A stretch of DNA of 64,000 nucleotides from Pseudomonas sichuanensis. GTDB lineage: Bacteria > Pseudomonadota > Gammaproteobacteria > Pseudomonadales > Pseudomonadaceae. The stretch lies in NCBI RefSeq assembly GCF_003231305.1, contig NZ_QKVM01000024.1:21929-85928 (forward strand). Reading direction: 5' to 3'. Below are positions 18,909 through 27,930 of the stretch, one piece after another. A program made the translations under genes and the position numbers. Numbering within the stretch: position 1 is the first letter of the stretch; each line of letters begins with the position of its first letter. The notes under the pieces are model-generated. The model was not told the DNA's origin and searched no databases. It worked only from the letters and a program-made list of their open reading frames with translations.

Positions 18909-20066
18909 ATGCCTGCCTCTCGCCCCGATACCCGTCTGCAGCGCCTGCTCCCGGCGCCCCTGAACATCCCCCCCAAAGAATGGCTGCGCGCAGGCCTTGG
19001 CGCGCTGCTCGGCCTGTTCCTCGCCGGCTACCTGTGCAGCCTGGCCTACGGCCCGTCGATTGCCTTGCACCTGCTCGGCCCGTTGGCAGCCTCGGCGGTG
19101 TTGGTGTTCGCCGTGCATTCCGGGCCGCTGGCCCAGCCGTGGCCGGTGGTGGGCAGCTACGCGCTGGCCGGCGCCGTGGGCCTGGCCATGCGCCACGGCT
19201 TCGGCGACGGGCTATGGGTGGCGGCAGCCGCGCTGGCGCTCGCCACCCTGGTGATGTGCCTGCTGCGCTGCCTGCACCCGCCGGGTGGCGGCGTGGCGGT
19301 CAGTGCGGTGCTGGCCGATCCGGGGCTGGTGGCGATGGGCGACCACCTGCTCGAACCGGTGCTGCTCAATGCGCTGATCCTGGTCGCTGTCGCGGTGGTC
19401 TACAACCGCCTCACCGGCGTGCGTTACCCAAAGGGCGCCGCGCCGCGCAAAGACCTGCACCACACCCATGACCCGCTGCCCGGCGAGCGCGTGGGCATCA
19501 ACGCCGACGACCTGGACCAGGCCCTGGAAGACATCGGCGAGTTCGTCGACGTGACCCGCGACGAGCTGGAGCGGATCATCCTGGCCACCGAGCAGCATGC
19601 GTTGCAACGCAGCCTTGGCGGCATCACCGCAGGCGCGGTGATGTCCCGCGATGTGCAGTCGGCCACGCCGCGCACCAGCCTCGAACAGGCCTGGAAGATG
19701 CTCGCCAGCCATCACCTGAAAACCTTGCCAGTGCTGGACAACGGCCGCCTGGTGGGCATCGTCAGCCTCAGCGATCTGGTCGGCCCGGCCATGGCGCGCG
19801 GGCGTTTCAGCTGGCGTGGGCTGCTGCGCCGCAACACTGTGCGCCTGGAGCAGGTCATGAGTCGACGCGTTGTCAGCGTGAGCAGCCAGCACCCGCTGGA
19901 GCGCCTGCTGCCACTGCTCAGCGAGCAGGGCCTGCACTGCCTGCCGGTGCTCGACGGCGACAGCCTGGTGGGGGTGGTCACCCAGACCGACCTGATCGCC
20001 GGCCTCAAACGGCACCTCCTGACGGCGGCCGCCCAGGGTTCAGATAACCGGGTCCCAGCGCTGTGA
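18909..20066 (+). CDS. HPP-family membrane protein with CBS domains
   Basis: 385-aa protein. The N-terminal HPP domain (about residues 15-165) has four to five hydrophobic helices and the signature LRCLHPPGGGVAVSAV. Two CBS domains follow: one around AVMSRDVQSATP...LVGIVSLSDL and one around VMSRRVVSVSS...LVGVVTQTDL. The HPP/CBS family is proposed to act in nitrite or small-anion transport, but function is not settled. No good ribosome site precedes ATG 18909; the open frame continues upstream to 18807 through the structured leader. The 3' end overlaps the convergent LysR gene by 27 bp. Confidence 0.82.
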   Translation: MPASRPDTRLQRLLPAPLNIPPKEWLRAGLGALLGLFLAGYLCSLAYGPSIALHLLGPLAASAVLVFAVHSGPLAQPWPVVGSYALAGAVGLAMRHGFGDGLWVAAAALALATLVMCLLRCLHPPGGGVAVSAVLADPGLVAMGDHLLEPVLLNALILVAVAVVYNRLTGVRYPKGAAPRKDLHHTHDPLPGERVGINADDLDQALEDIGEFVDVTRDELERIILATEQHALQRSLGGITAGAVMSRDVQSATPRTSLEQAWKMLASHHLKTLPVLDNGRLVGIVSLSDLVGPAMARGRFSWRGLLRRNTVRLEQVMSRRVVSVSSQHPLERLLPLLSEQGLHCLPVLDGDSLVGVVTQTDLIAGLKRHLLTAAAQGSDNRVPAL

Positions 20067-20906
20067 CCAGTCGCTTTCGCCGGCGGCCACCAGCCGGCGC
20101 AACACCGCGAAGGACTGCTGCAGGGCCGCGCTGTCGCGTTCGCGGGCGTACACCAGGAAGGTCGGGTAGGTGAACTCCGGCGCTTCGGGCACCCGCTCGA
20201 ACACGCCGCTTTGCAGGTAGGCCTGCACCACCCGGGTGCGGAAGTAGCCGCTGCCGCCCTGGTCGAGGATGAACTGCAGGGCCAGCGGCCCAAGGTTGAA
20301 GCTCAGCGCCGGGCGTGACAGCTCGGGCAGGGCGGCGTCGTGCTGGCGGCGAAAGGCCTCGCCCCAGTCGATGTAGATGTACGGCTCGGGCCGGTCCACC
20401 CGGCGTACGCGGATCAGTTTCTCCTCCATCAACTGCTCCACCTGCAGGCCTGGGCCGTAGGTCGGCTGGTACACCAGCGCGGCGTCCAGCAGGCCCATCT
20501 CCACCTTGCGCAACAGCGACTCACCGTCGCTGACTTCGCTGCGGATCGCGTGGCCATGCAGTTCGCGGTGCAGCGCGCTGACCCAGTCGAGCATCATCGG
20601 GTTGCCCAGGCTCACCTCGCCGCCCACATGCAGCACCTGCTGGCAGCCCTGGGGCAGCGGCAGGTCGCGGCGCGCGGCTTCCCAGGTCTGCACCAGCTGG
20701 TTGGCATAGCTGACGAAGGCCTCGCCGTCACTGGTCAGGCTGGCGCCGTTGCGGCTGCGCACGAACAACTGGCAGCCCAGTAGCCGTTCCAGCCGTTGCA
20801 CGCGCGCGGTGATGGCCGTCTGCGACACGAACAGGCGTTCGGCGGCGGCGACCAGGCTGCCGCAACGCACGATTTCCAGGAAGGTTCGGGCCTGATCGAT
20901 GTCCAT
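20040..20906 (-). CDS. LysR-family transcriptional regulator
   Basis: 288-aa regulator: N-terminal LysR winged helix (residues 1-60: ARTFLEIVRCGSLVAAAERL..SQTAITARVQRLE) followed by a substrate-binding domain. Its stop lies inside the end of the HPP gene on the other strand. The target and inducer are not evident. An AsnC-type regulator lies 72 bp upstream on the same strand. Confidence 0.88.
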   Translation of the reverse strand: MDIDQARTFLEIVRCGSLVAAAERLFVSQTAITARVQRLERLLGCQLFVRSRNGASLTSDGEAFVSYANQLVQTWEAARRDLPLPQGCQQVLHVGGEVSLGNPMMLDWVSALHRELHGHAIRSEVSDGESLLRKVEMGLLDAALVYQPTYGPGLQVEQLMEEKLIRVRRVDRPEPYIYIDWGEAFRRQHDAALPELSRPALSFNLGPLALQFILDQGGSGYFRTRVVQAYLQSGVFERVPEAPEFTYPTFLVYARERDSAALQQSFAVLRRLVAAGESDWSQRWDPVI

Positions 20907-20978
20907 GTTGCTGCTCTATGGCGGAAAGAGCGCCTAGTCTAGAGGCTTTGCACCGAAATAGGGCAGGGCCTGGCAACA

Positions 20979-21470
20979 TCAGCCTTCGGGGATCGCCACC
21001 CGCGTGCTGGCCTTCACCTCGCGCAGCGCCAGGCTCGACTGGATCGAGGCGATCCCCAGCTGCCGGCGCAGCACCTGTTCGATGAATTCACTGTAGCTGT
21101 CCAGGTCCTCGGCCAGCACTTGCAGCAGGTAGTCGGCATCGCCGGTGATCTTGTGGCAGGCGACTACCTCGGGCAGCGCGCGCACCACCGCCTCGAAGTC
21201 GTCCGGCGCCTTGTCGCCGTGGCTGGCGAAACGTACCTGGACGAAGGCAAGGATCTCCAGGCCCAGCAGGCGGCGGTCGAGGTTGGCCTGGTAGTCGCGG
21301 ATCACGCCTTCTTCTTCCAGGCGTCGGCGCCTGCGCCAGCAGGGCGTGACGCTGAGCGACAGGCGCTCGCTCAGTTCGGCGTTGGACAGGCTGGCGTCGG
21401 CCTGCAACAGGGCGAGCAGGGCACGGTCGGTATCGTCGAGCGCGACGTGTTTGGATATTTTTTTCGCCAT
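20979..21470 (-). CDS. Lrp/AsnC-family transcriptional regulator
   Basis: 163-aa protein with an N-terminal AsnC helix-turn-helix (LDDTDRALLALLQADASLSNAELS) and a C-terminal RAM ligand domain (about 75-155). It is divergent from the acetylpolyamine deacetylase gene across 121 bp, a common arrangement for a local regulator, so it may control that gene and the permease beyond (inference). Basic stretch RRRRRL in the recognition region is notable but within the family's range. Confidence 0.9.
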   Translation of the reverse strand: MAKKISKHVALDDTDRALLALLQADASLSNAELSERLSLSVTPCWRRRRRLEEEGVIRDYQANLDRRLLGLEILAFVQVRFASHGDKAPDDFEAVVRALPEVVACHKITGDADYLLQVLAEDLDSYSEFIEQVLRRQLGIASIQSSLALREVKASTRVAIPEG

Positions 21471-21591
21471 GGGTGCCAGTCCTGAAATAACAGACTCGAA
21501 AAGCTAGCATTGCGAGTCTATAAAGCAAAGAACGCCCAGCGTTGACGCAATAGCCTAGTGGTCAATCAACCACCACACAGGCTTCGTCAGC

Positions 21592-22626
21592 ATGTTGACC
21601 GTCTTCAGCGCCAACCACCGCCTGCACCATGGCACCGAACTCAAGGATGGCGTGCTCAAGCCATCGTTCGAACAACCCAGCCGCGCCGACACCGTGTACG
21701 AGCGGGTGCGCACGGTCGGCCTGGGCGATATCGTCTCGCCGCAGGCGTTCGGCCGCGCCTGCTACGTCAAGGCCCACAGCGAGCGTTACGTGCACTTCCT
21801 GGAAACGGCCTGGCAGCAGTGGACCGCCCTGGGCCGCAGCCACGACGCGTTGCCCTTGGTGTGGCCGGTACGCGACCTGGCCGGCGAGCGGGTGCCTCGG
21901 CATATCGATGGCCAGCTCGGGTTCTTCGCCATGGACGCCGGCGCGCCGATCACCGCCACCACCTGGCAGGCGGTGAAGACCAGCGCCGACCTGGCCCTGA
22001 CGGGGCTCGAACTGCTCGACCAGGGCCAGCAGGCCGCCTTCGCCCTGTGCCGCCCGCCGGGGCATCACGCCGCCCGCGAGTACATGGGCGGTTACTGCTA
22101 CCTGAACAACGCCGCCATCGCCGCCGAGCATGCCTTGACCCGCGGGGCGGCCAAGGTGGCGGTGCTGGACGTCGATTTTCACCACGGCAACGGCACCCAG
22201 ACCATCTTTTACGACCGCCCGGACGTGCTGTTCGTCTCGCTGCACGGCGAACCGGCGGACTCCTATCCCTACTTCAGCGGCTACGCCGACGAGCTTGGCG
22301 CAGGCGCGGGCGAGGGCTTCAACCTCAACCTGCCGCTGCCCAAGGGCACGCGCTGGGCGGCTTACCAGCAGGCCCTGGAACAGGCCTGTGCGCGCCTGCG
22401 CCGCCATGCGCCCGAAGTGCTGGTGGTGTCGCTGGGCGTGGACACCTTCAAGGACGACCCGATCAGCCACTTCCAGCTCGACAGCCCGGACTACCTGGCC
22501 ATGGGCCGGATGATCGCCGCCGTGGGCGTGCCGACCCTGTTCGTCATGGAGGGCGGCTACATGGTCGATGAGATCGGCATCAATGCGGTGAACGTGCTGA
22601 CCGGGTTCGAAGAAGCCCGCGGCTGA
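21592..22626 (+). CDS. Acetylpolyamine amidohydrolase (histone-deacetylase family)
   Basis: 344-aa class II HDAC-like enzyme that removes acetyl groups from acetylated polyamines such as acetylputrescine or acetylcadaverine. Zinc and catalytic residues are all present: His158-His159 (RPPGHHA), Asp195 and His197 (DVDFHHGNGT), Asp284 (GVDTFKDDP) and Tyr323 (EGGYMVDE). The length equals the family's bacterial members. An AsnC regulator is divergent and an amino-acid/polyamine-type permease follows, consistent with polyamine use. Confidence 0.9.
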   Translation: MLTVFSANHRLHHGTELKDGVLKPSFEQPSRADTVYERVRTVGLGDIVSPQAFGRACYVKAHSERYVHFLETAWQQWTALGRSHDALPLVWPVRDLAGERVPRHIDGQLGFFAMDAGAPITATTWQAVKTSADLALTGLELLDQGQQAAFALCRPPGHHAAREYMGGYCYLNNAAIAAEHALTRGAAKVAVLDVDFHHGNGTQTIFYDRPDVLFVSLHGEPADSYPYFSGYADELGAGAGEGFNLNLPLPKGTRWAAYQQALEQACARLRRHAPEVLVVSLGVDTFKDDPISHFQLDSPDYLAMGRMIAAVGVPTLFVMEGGYMVDEIGINAVNVLTGFEEARG

Positions 22627-22638
22627 TCCAAAGGCCTC

Positions 22639-22699
22639 ATCGCGGGGCAAGCCCGCTCCCACGAGGGAACAAGCGTGGGAGCGGGCTTGCCCCGCGATG
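22639..22699. repeat. REP pair between deacetylase and permease genes
   Basis: Inverted repeat CATCGCGGGGCAAGCCC/GGGCTTGCCCCGCGATG starting 13 bp after the deacetylase stop. Confidence 0.9.
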
Positions 22700-22763
22700 G
22701 GGTCGTTGAAGACACAAGAAATCCTGCCTCGAAAACACCAACAACAATCCCAGAGGTTTCCCC

Positions 22764-24173
22764 ATGCAGCCTGATCCCTCGGCAGCCCCAAGCGGCCGCC
22801 ACCTGCAACGCACCCTGAGCAACCGCCATATCCAGTTGATCGCCCTCGGGGGTGCCATCGGCACCGGCCTGTTCATGGGCTCGGGCAAGGTCATCGCCTT
22901 GTCCGGTACCTCGATCCTGCTGGTCTACATGATCATCGGTTTCTTCCTGTTCTTCGTCATGCGCGCCATGGGCGAGCTGCTGCTGTCGGACCTCAACTTC
23001 AAATCGTTCGCCGACTTCGCCGGCGCCTACATCGGCCCGCGCGCGGCGTTTTTCCTTGGCTGGTCGTACTGGCTCAGCTGGAGCGTGGCGGTGGTCGGCG
23101 ATGCAGTGGTGGTCGGCGGTTTCTTCCAGTACTGGTTCCCCGGGGCGCCGGCCTGGGCGCCGGCACTGGCGATGCTGGTCACCCTGTTCACCCTCAATGT
23201 GCTGACGGTGAAAGCCTTCGGCGAGGTCGAGTTCTGGTTCGCGATCATCAAGATCATCGCCGTGCTCGCACTGATCGCCGTGAGCCTGGTGCTGATTGCC
23301 ACGGCGTTCGTGTCGCCCACCGGGGTGACCGCGTCGCTGTCGCACCTGGTGCAGCCGGAAGCGGCGTTTCCCCATGGGCTCAGTGGCTTCTTCGCGGGCT
23401 TCCAGATCGCCATCTTCTCGTTCGCCGGCACCGAGCTGATCGGCACCACCGCCGCCGAAACCCGTGACCCGCGGCGCAGCCTGCCCAAGGCGATCAACGC
23501 GATCCCGCTGCGCATCATCCTGTTCTATGTGGTGGCCCTGGCCTGCATCATTGCCGTGACCTCGTGGGCCAAGGTCGCGCCCAACCGCAGCCCGTTCGTC
23601 GAGCTGTTCCTGCTGGCCGGCTTCCCGGCGGCGGCGGGCATCGTCAACTTCGTGGTGCTGACCTCGGCCGCCTCGTCGGCCAACAGCGGCGTGTTCTCCA
23701 CCAGCCGCATGCTGTTCGGCCTGGCCGAGCGCAGCCAGGCGCCCGCTGTGTTCCGGCGCCTGTCGGGCAACAGCGTGCCGCTGGCCAGCCTGGGCTTCTC
23801 GTGCCTGTTGATGCTGCTGGGGGTGATGCTGCTGTTCATCTTCCCCGAGGTGATGACGGTGTTCACCCTGGTGTCCAGCCTGTCGGCGGTGCTGGTGATC
23901 TACACCTGGTCGACCATCCTGGTGGCCTACCTGGGCTACCGCCGGCGCCACCCCGAGCGCCACGCCCGGGCCAGCTTCCGCCTGCCCGGCGGGGTGCCGA
24001 TGGCCTGGCTGAGCCTGGCGTTCCTGCTGTTCGTGCTGGTGCTGCTGGCACTGCAGCCGGACACGCGCATGGCGCTGTACGCAATGCCGCTGTGGTTCGC
24101 CGGCCTGGCCATCGCCTACCGGCGCCTGGCCGGGCACGGGCAAGGCCAGCCAGCCACCCAGTCAACCCCCTGA
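22764..24173 (+). CDS. Amino-acid permease (AAT family, CycA-like)
   Basis: 469-aa inner-membrane transporter with about 12 hydrophobic helices. The AAT-family signature near the N-terminus is HIQLIALGGAIGTGLFMGSG (residues 24-43), and FAGTELIGTTAAETRDPRRSLPKAI is seen near the middle. It resembles D-serine/D-alanine/glycine (CycA) and GABA/aromatic permeases; the substrate cannot be fixed from sequence. It follows the acetylpolyamine deacetylase gene with a REP pair between. Confidence 0.85.
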   Translation: MQPDPSAAPSGRHLQRTLSNRHIQLIALGGAIGTGLFMGSGKVIALSGTSILLVYMIIGFFLFFVMRAMGELLLSDLNFKSFADFAGAYIGPRAAFFLGWSYWLSWSVAVVGDAVVVGGFFQYWFPGAPAWAPALAMLVTLFTLNVLTVKAFGEVEFWFAIIKIIAVLALIAVSLVLIATAFVSPTGVTASLSHLVQPEAAFPHGLSGFFAGFQIAIFSFAGTELIGTTAAETRDPRRSLPKAINAIPLRIILFYVVALACIIAVTSWAKVAPNRSPFVELFLLAGFPAAAGIVNFVVLTSAASSANSGVFSTSRMLFGLAERSQAPAVFRRLSGNSVPLASLGFSCLLMLLGVMLLFIFPEVMTVFTLVSSLSAVLVIYTWSTILVAYLGYRRRHPERHARASFRLPGGVPMAWLSLAFLLFVLVLLALQPDTRMALYAMPLWFAGLAIAYRRLAGHGQGQPATQSTP

Positions 24174-24179
24174 ACCCCG

Positions 24180-24310
24180 GGCGCCACGTGCCGGCGCAGC
24201 CTGCTGCAAATCTGCATAAGGGTTGCGACTTTAGTCCGGTGGCGAGCACGTGGCGCCGGTCCATACTCAAGGTTCGCCCTTCAATAACAACAAGTACCGG
24301 GTTGCGAACC
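24180..24310 (+). promoter_or_regulatory. Two dyads in the 5' region of prpE
   Basis: A perfect 12-bp inverted repeat, GGCGCCACGTGC (24180-24191) and GCACGTGGCGCC (24246-24257), spans the promoter region. A second perfect dyad, GGTTCGC (24271-24277) and GCGAACC (24304-24310), ends 1 nt before the prpE ATG. The first could be an operator, or an mRNA stem. The second could fold over the ribosome site and limit translation. Confidence 0.45.
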
Positions 24311-24311
24311 A

Positions 24312-26201
24312 ATGACCTATCAGCACAGTTACGCCCATTCCATCGCCGACCCTGCGGCCTTCTGGCAGGCCCAGGCCGACCAGCTGGCCTGGCAGCGCAA
24401 GCCAACGCAGACCCTGCAGCAGAACCCCGACGGCACCCACCGCTGGTTCGCCGACGGCCGCCTGAACAGCTGCCACCTGGCCCTCGACCATCAGATCGAG
24501 CTGGGCCGGGGCGAGCAGGTGGCGCTGATCTACGACTCGCCGGTGACCGGCGTGCAGCAGGCCTACACCTACCTGCAACTGCGCGACGAAGTGGCGCGCC
24601 TGGCCGGCCTGTTGCGCACCCTTGGGGTGGGCAAGGGCGACGGGGTGATCATCTACATGCCGATGGTGCCGCAGGCGGCCATGGCCATGCTCGCCTGCGC
24701 ACGCATTGGCGCGGTGCATTCGGTGGTGTTCGGCGGCTTTGCCGCCAACGAACTGGCCCTGCGTATCGATGATGCCCGGCCGGTGCTGTTGCTCACCGCT
24801 TCCTGCGGGTTGGAGTTCGACCGGGTGATCGAATACAAGCCGCTGGTCGACCGTGCGCTGCAACTGGCCCAGCACCAGCCCAGGCAGGTGCTGGTGCTGC
24901 AGCGTCCGCAGGCGCGTGCCGAGCTGCAGCCGGGGCGCGACCTGGACTGGCAGCAAGCGCTGGCCGGTGCCGAGCCGGTGGCCCCGGTCGCGCTGGACGC
25001 AGGCGACCCGCTGTACATCATGTATACCTCCGGCACCACCGGCAAACCCAAGGGCATCGTCCGCGAAAACGGCGGCAACGCGGTGGCCCTGTGCTACGCC
25101 ATGCGCCACATCTATGGCATGCAGGCGGGCGATGTATGGTGGGGCATTTCTGATGTGGGTTGGGTGGTCGGCCATTCGCTGATCGTCTATGGGCCGTTGA
25201 TGAGCGGCTGCACCACGGTGTTCTACGAGGGCAAGCCGATCCGCACGCCCGATGCCTCGGCATACTGGCGGATCGTCGAGCAATACAAGGTCAACGCACT
25301 GTTCTGCGCACCGACTGCCATGCGCGCGATCCGCAAGGAGGATCCGCAGGGCGAACTGATCCGCCGCCACGACCTGGGTTCGTTGCGGCAACTGTTCCTT
25401 GCGGGCGAGAAGCTCGACTCCAGCACCCATGAATGGCTGGAGCGGGTCAGCGGCAAACCGGTGCACGACCACTGGTGGCAGACCGAGACCGGTTGGCCGG
25501 TCACCGCCCCCTGCGTGGGCCTTGAGGGCAGTGCGGCCCGGCCAGGCTCGAGCAACCGTGCGGTGCCGGGTTACCACGTGCAGGTGCTGGACGACGACGG
25601 CAAGCCGCTGGGGCCGAACCAGCAGGGCGCCATCGTCATCGCCTTGCCATTGCCGCCTGGCTGCAGCCAGACGCTGTGGGGCGACCACGCGCGCTATTTG
25701 CAGGCCTATCTGCACAACTACCCGGGGTATTACCACACCGGTGACGGTGGCTACCTGGATGACGATGGTTTCGTCTACATCATGGGCCGCACCGACGATG
25801 TGATCAACGTCTCGGGCCATCGCCTGTCCACCGGCGAGATGGAGGACCTGGTGGCACGCCACCCGGCGGTGGCCGAATGCGCCGTGATCGGTGTGCACGA
25901 CGAGATCAAGGGCCAGGTGCCGCTGGCGCTGGTGGTGCTCAAGGACGGGCAGGGCATCGGCGAGCTGCAGTTGCAGGGCGAGCTGGTGGCCAGTGTGCGC
26001 GAGCATATCGGTGCGCTGGCCTGTTTCAACCGGGTGCGCCTGGTCAAGCGCCTGCCCAAGACCCGCTCGGGCAAGATTCTGCGTGCGGTGCTGCGCAAGA
26101 TTGCCGATGGGCAGGACTATGTGCCGCCTTCGACCCTGGACGATCCAGCTGTGTTGGGGGAGATCGAGGGAGTATTGGCGGACTTGCCAAGGGCGGGGTG
26201 A
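24312..26201 (+). CDS. prpE: Propionate--CoA ligase
   Basis: 629-aa acyl-CoA synthetase (ANL superfamily), matching PrpE length. Order: N-terminal ACS domain (SIADPAAFWQAQADQLAW), P-loop YTSGTTGKPKGIVREN (about 237-252), VHDHWWQTETGWP core, YHTGDGG hinge and the C-terminal catalytic Lys in KTRSGKILR. PrpE-type residues around YTSGTTGKPKGIVREN separate it from AcsA. It makes propionyl-CoA for the methylcitrate operon at 2-10.6 kb, although it is not adjacent to it. No strong ribosome site is visible; a dyad lies just before the ATG. Confidence 0.9.
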   Translation: MTYQHSYAHSIADPAAFWQAQADQLAWQRKPTQTLQQNPDGTHRWFADGRLNSCHLALDHQIELGRGEQVALIYDSPVTGVQQAYTYLQLRDEVARLAGLLRTLGVGKGDGVIIYMPMVPQAAMAMLACARIGAVHSVVFGGFAANELALRIDDARPVLLLTASCGLEFDRVIEYKPLVDRALQLAQHQPRQVLVLQRPQARAELQPGRDLDWQQALAGAEPVAPVALDAGDPLYIMYTSGTTGKPKGIVRENGGNAVALCYAMRHIYGMQAGDVWWGISDVGWVVGHSLIVYGPLMSGCTTVFYEGKPIRTPDASAYWRIVEQYKVNALFCAPTAMRAIRKEDPQGELIRRHDLGSLRQLFLAGEKLDSSTHEWLERVSGKPVHDHWWQTETGWPVTAPCVGLEGSAARPGSSNRAVPGYHVQVLDDDGKPLGPNQQGAIVIALPLPPGCSQTLWGDHARYLQAYLHNYPGYYHTGDGGYLDDDGFVYIMGRTDDVINVSGHRLSTGEMEDLVARHPAVAECAVIGVHDEIKGQVPLALVVLKDGQGIGELQLQGELVASVREHIGALACFNRVRLVKRLPKTRSGKILRAVLRKIADGQDYVPPSTLDDPAVLGEIEGVLADLPRAG

Positions 26202-26205
26202 CGCC

Positions 26206-26278
26206 ATCGCCGGCAAGCCGGCTCCCACACTGTGGCGTGCAATTGCCTGATTTTTGTGGGAGCTGGCTTGCCAGCGAT
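26206..26278. repeat. Variant REP pair between prpE and zapE
   Basis: ATCGCCGGCAAGCCGGCTCCCAC (26206-26228) and an imperfect inverted copy TGTGGGAGCTGGCTTGCCAGCGAT (to 26278). The core differs from the other REP types in this window, with CCGGCAAGCCGG in place of GGGGCAAGCCC. It sits at a convergent gene junction. Confidence 0.85.
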
Positions 26279-26287
26279 TACGCCGTT

Positions 26288-27379
26288 TCAGGATGCGCTG
26301 TCTGACGGCCCCGCCTGATGCAACTGCCCCAGCCGGCTGCGGGTACGCATCAGGTCGGCAATCGCCCCGCCCAGGCTTTCCTGCAGGGCCCGCTGGCCGA
26401 TCACCGTCAGCTGGCGGTCCTGGTCATACAGCACATCCACCAGGTTGACGAAGCGTTGCTGCGCCGCCAGTGAGCATTCGGCCAGGTCGTCCAGCCCGTC
26501 GATGATCCAGTGATCGTATTGCTCGGCCAGCGCCAGGTAGTCGATCACGGCGGTGGGCTGTTCGCACAATCCGTTGAAGCTGAACATCACCCGTCGGCCA
26601 TCCACTGCCAGGGCACGCAATGGCCGGTTGTTGACCTGCAGCGTGGCCGGCTGCCGGGTGGGTAGGCCAAGGCCCTGGCGCTGCGCCGCATTGCCCGGCC
26701 AGACGTAACGCCCCTGGGTGAAGCGCTGGTGCTCGCGGTTGGCCGGCAGGCTGCGAAAATCGGTATCGCCGCCCACCTCCAGCACCTGCATGCGGCTGTT
26801 GATCAGGCGGATCACCGGCAGGAAGCGTTCGTGGTAGAGCGGGTTGGGCAGCAGCCCCTCGGGCGCGTAGTTGGAGGTCACCAGCAGGAAGATGCCACGT
26901 TCGAACAGGGCGTTGAACAGCCGGGTCAGCAGCATGGCGTCGCCGATGTCGTGCACGTGGAATTCATCGAAGCACAGTACCTGCACGTCGCCCAGCAATT
27001 CGTCGAGGGTCGCCCCCATGGCATCGTCCAGTGCCCGGTGGCGGTGCATGCCCTGGTGCAGGCGGGCGAAGAAGTCATGAAAGTGCAGGCGACGCTTTTG
27101 CGTCACCGGCACCGCCTCGAAGAAATTGTCGAGCAGCCAGCTCTTGCCGCGGCCAACCGAGCCATGCAGGTACAGGCTGCGTGGCTGCCCGTCGTAGAGG
27201 GCCGCCAACTGCGCGGCCATGGCCTCGATCACCCGGCACTGGCCGTCGCTCAGGGTGTAGCCGCGTTCGGCGGCCTTGTCCCGGAAATGCGCCATCAGTG
27301 CGCCGGCCTGTGGCGCAGGGCCGCGCAGGCGTTGGTTGAGTTGGCGCAGGGGGGCTGGAATCCAGGTGGACAACGGCAT
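26288..27379 (-). CDS. zapE: Cell division protein ZapE (AFG1-like ATPase)
   Basis: 363-aa AAA-type ATPase. Walker A is GSVGRGKS (about residues 93-100) and Walker B is VLCFDEFHVHDIGDA (about 133-147), both family-specific. ZapE in E. coli associates with the Z ring and destabilises FtsZ polymers in the presence of ATP. The length fits. It is a single gene convergent with prpE. Confidence 0.92.
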   Translation of the reverse strand: MPLSTWIPAPLRQLNQRLRGPAPQAGALMAHFRDKAAERGYTLSDGQCRVIEAMAAQLAALYDGQPRSLYLHGSVGRGKSWLLDNFFEAVPVTQKRRLHFHDFFARLHQGMHRHRALDDAMGATLDELLGDVQVLCFDEFHVHDIGDAMLLTRLFNALFERGIFLLVTSNYAPEGLLPNPLYHERFLPVIRLINSRMQVLEVGGDTDFRSLPANREHQRFTQGRYVWPGNAAQRQGLGLPTRQPATLQVNNRPLRALAVDGRRVMFSFNGLCEQPTAVIDYLALAEQYDHWIIDGLDDLAECSLAAQQRFVNLVDVLYDQDRQLTVIGQRALQESLGGAIADLMRTRSRLGQLHQAGPSDSAS

Positions 27380-27480
27380 GCTCCTAGGCAGGGAAAGGGC
27401 AGGGCGCAGCGTGCGCGACGGGGATTTTGACCAATCGGGAATGTGCCCGGCAAGCCCATTAAACGCGCTTGCACGTCCAC

Positions 27481-27597
27481 TGTAGGAGCGGCCTTGTACC
27501 GCGAAAGGGCTGCAGAGCAGCCCCGGCGATTTCCGCTTTGACGCTGAAATCCTGGGGCCGCGCTGCGGCCCTTTCGCGGTACAAGGCCGCTCCTACA
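27481..27597. repeat. 30-bp perfect inverted repeat (TGTAGGAGCGGCC type)
   Basis: Arms at 27481-27510 and 27568-27597 are exact complements (TGTAGGAGCGGCCTTG...GCGAAAGGGC). The core holds a weaker inner dyad (GGGCTGCAG.../...CTGCGGCCC). The sequence is unlike the REP units elsewhere in the window, so this is a different repeat family, located between zapE and the tRNA gene. Confidence 0.85.
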
Positions 27598-27695
27598 AGA
27601 AGACAGTTGCACCCACAACCGGCGGTGGCGGGGCCAGACAAAACGGGCGATTTTTACTAACCTGCTGTTTTCCAGCGTTTTTTTTCAAAAAAAGC

Positions 27696-27724
27696 TTCCC
27701 ACCTGCAAACAACGCTGGTAAAGT
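27696..27724 (+). promoter_or_regulatory. Likely sigma-70 promoter of tRNA-Gln
   Basis: TTCCCA (27696-27701), 17-bp spacer and TAAAGT (27719-27724), followed by a GC-rich discriminator (GCCGGCC), the style of stable-RNA promoters. The mature tRNA begins 82 bp downstream. Confidence 0.45.
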
Positions 27725-27805
27725 GCCGGCCATTCCCGAGCAGCAACCAGCTGAACGGTGAATGATCAGATCGACAGTGCATCAGTCACTTGTCATATCC
27801 GATAC

Positions 27806-27880
27806 AGGGGCGTCGCCAAGCGGTAAGGCAGCAGGTTTTGATCCTGCCATGCGTTGGTTCGAATCCAGCCGCCCCTGCCA
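27806..27880 (+). tRNA. tRNA-Gln (TTG anticodon)
   Basis: 75-nt tRNA with the acceptor stem AGGGGCG/CGCCCCT, a D-arm with CCAAGCGGTAAGG, the anticodon stem GCAGG/CCTGC with loop TTTTGAT (anticodon 27838-27840), the T-loop GTTCGAATC, and an encoded CCA end. The order of features matches bacterial glutamine tRNA. Confidence 0.96.
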
Positions 27881-27909
27881 TTTTTTCTCTCTCTACGCAG
27901 TATCTCGCT

Positions 27910-27930
27910 ATCGCCTCAGGGCGATTTTTT
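27910..27930 (+). terminator. Rho-independent terminator of tRNA-Gln
   Basis: ATCGCC-TCAG-GGCGAT stem followed by TTTTT, 30 bp after the tRNA. The loop contains the complement of the TGA stop (27916-27918) of the convergent hybrid kinase gene, so terminator and coding end overlap. Confidence 0.85.

Noticed and set aside
27806..27880. tRNA-Gln as integration site of a genomic island
   Set aside because: No direct repeat of the tRNA 3' end or integrase gene was seen on either side.
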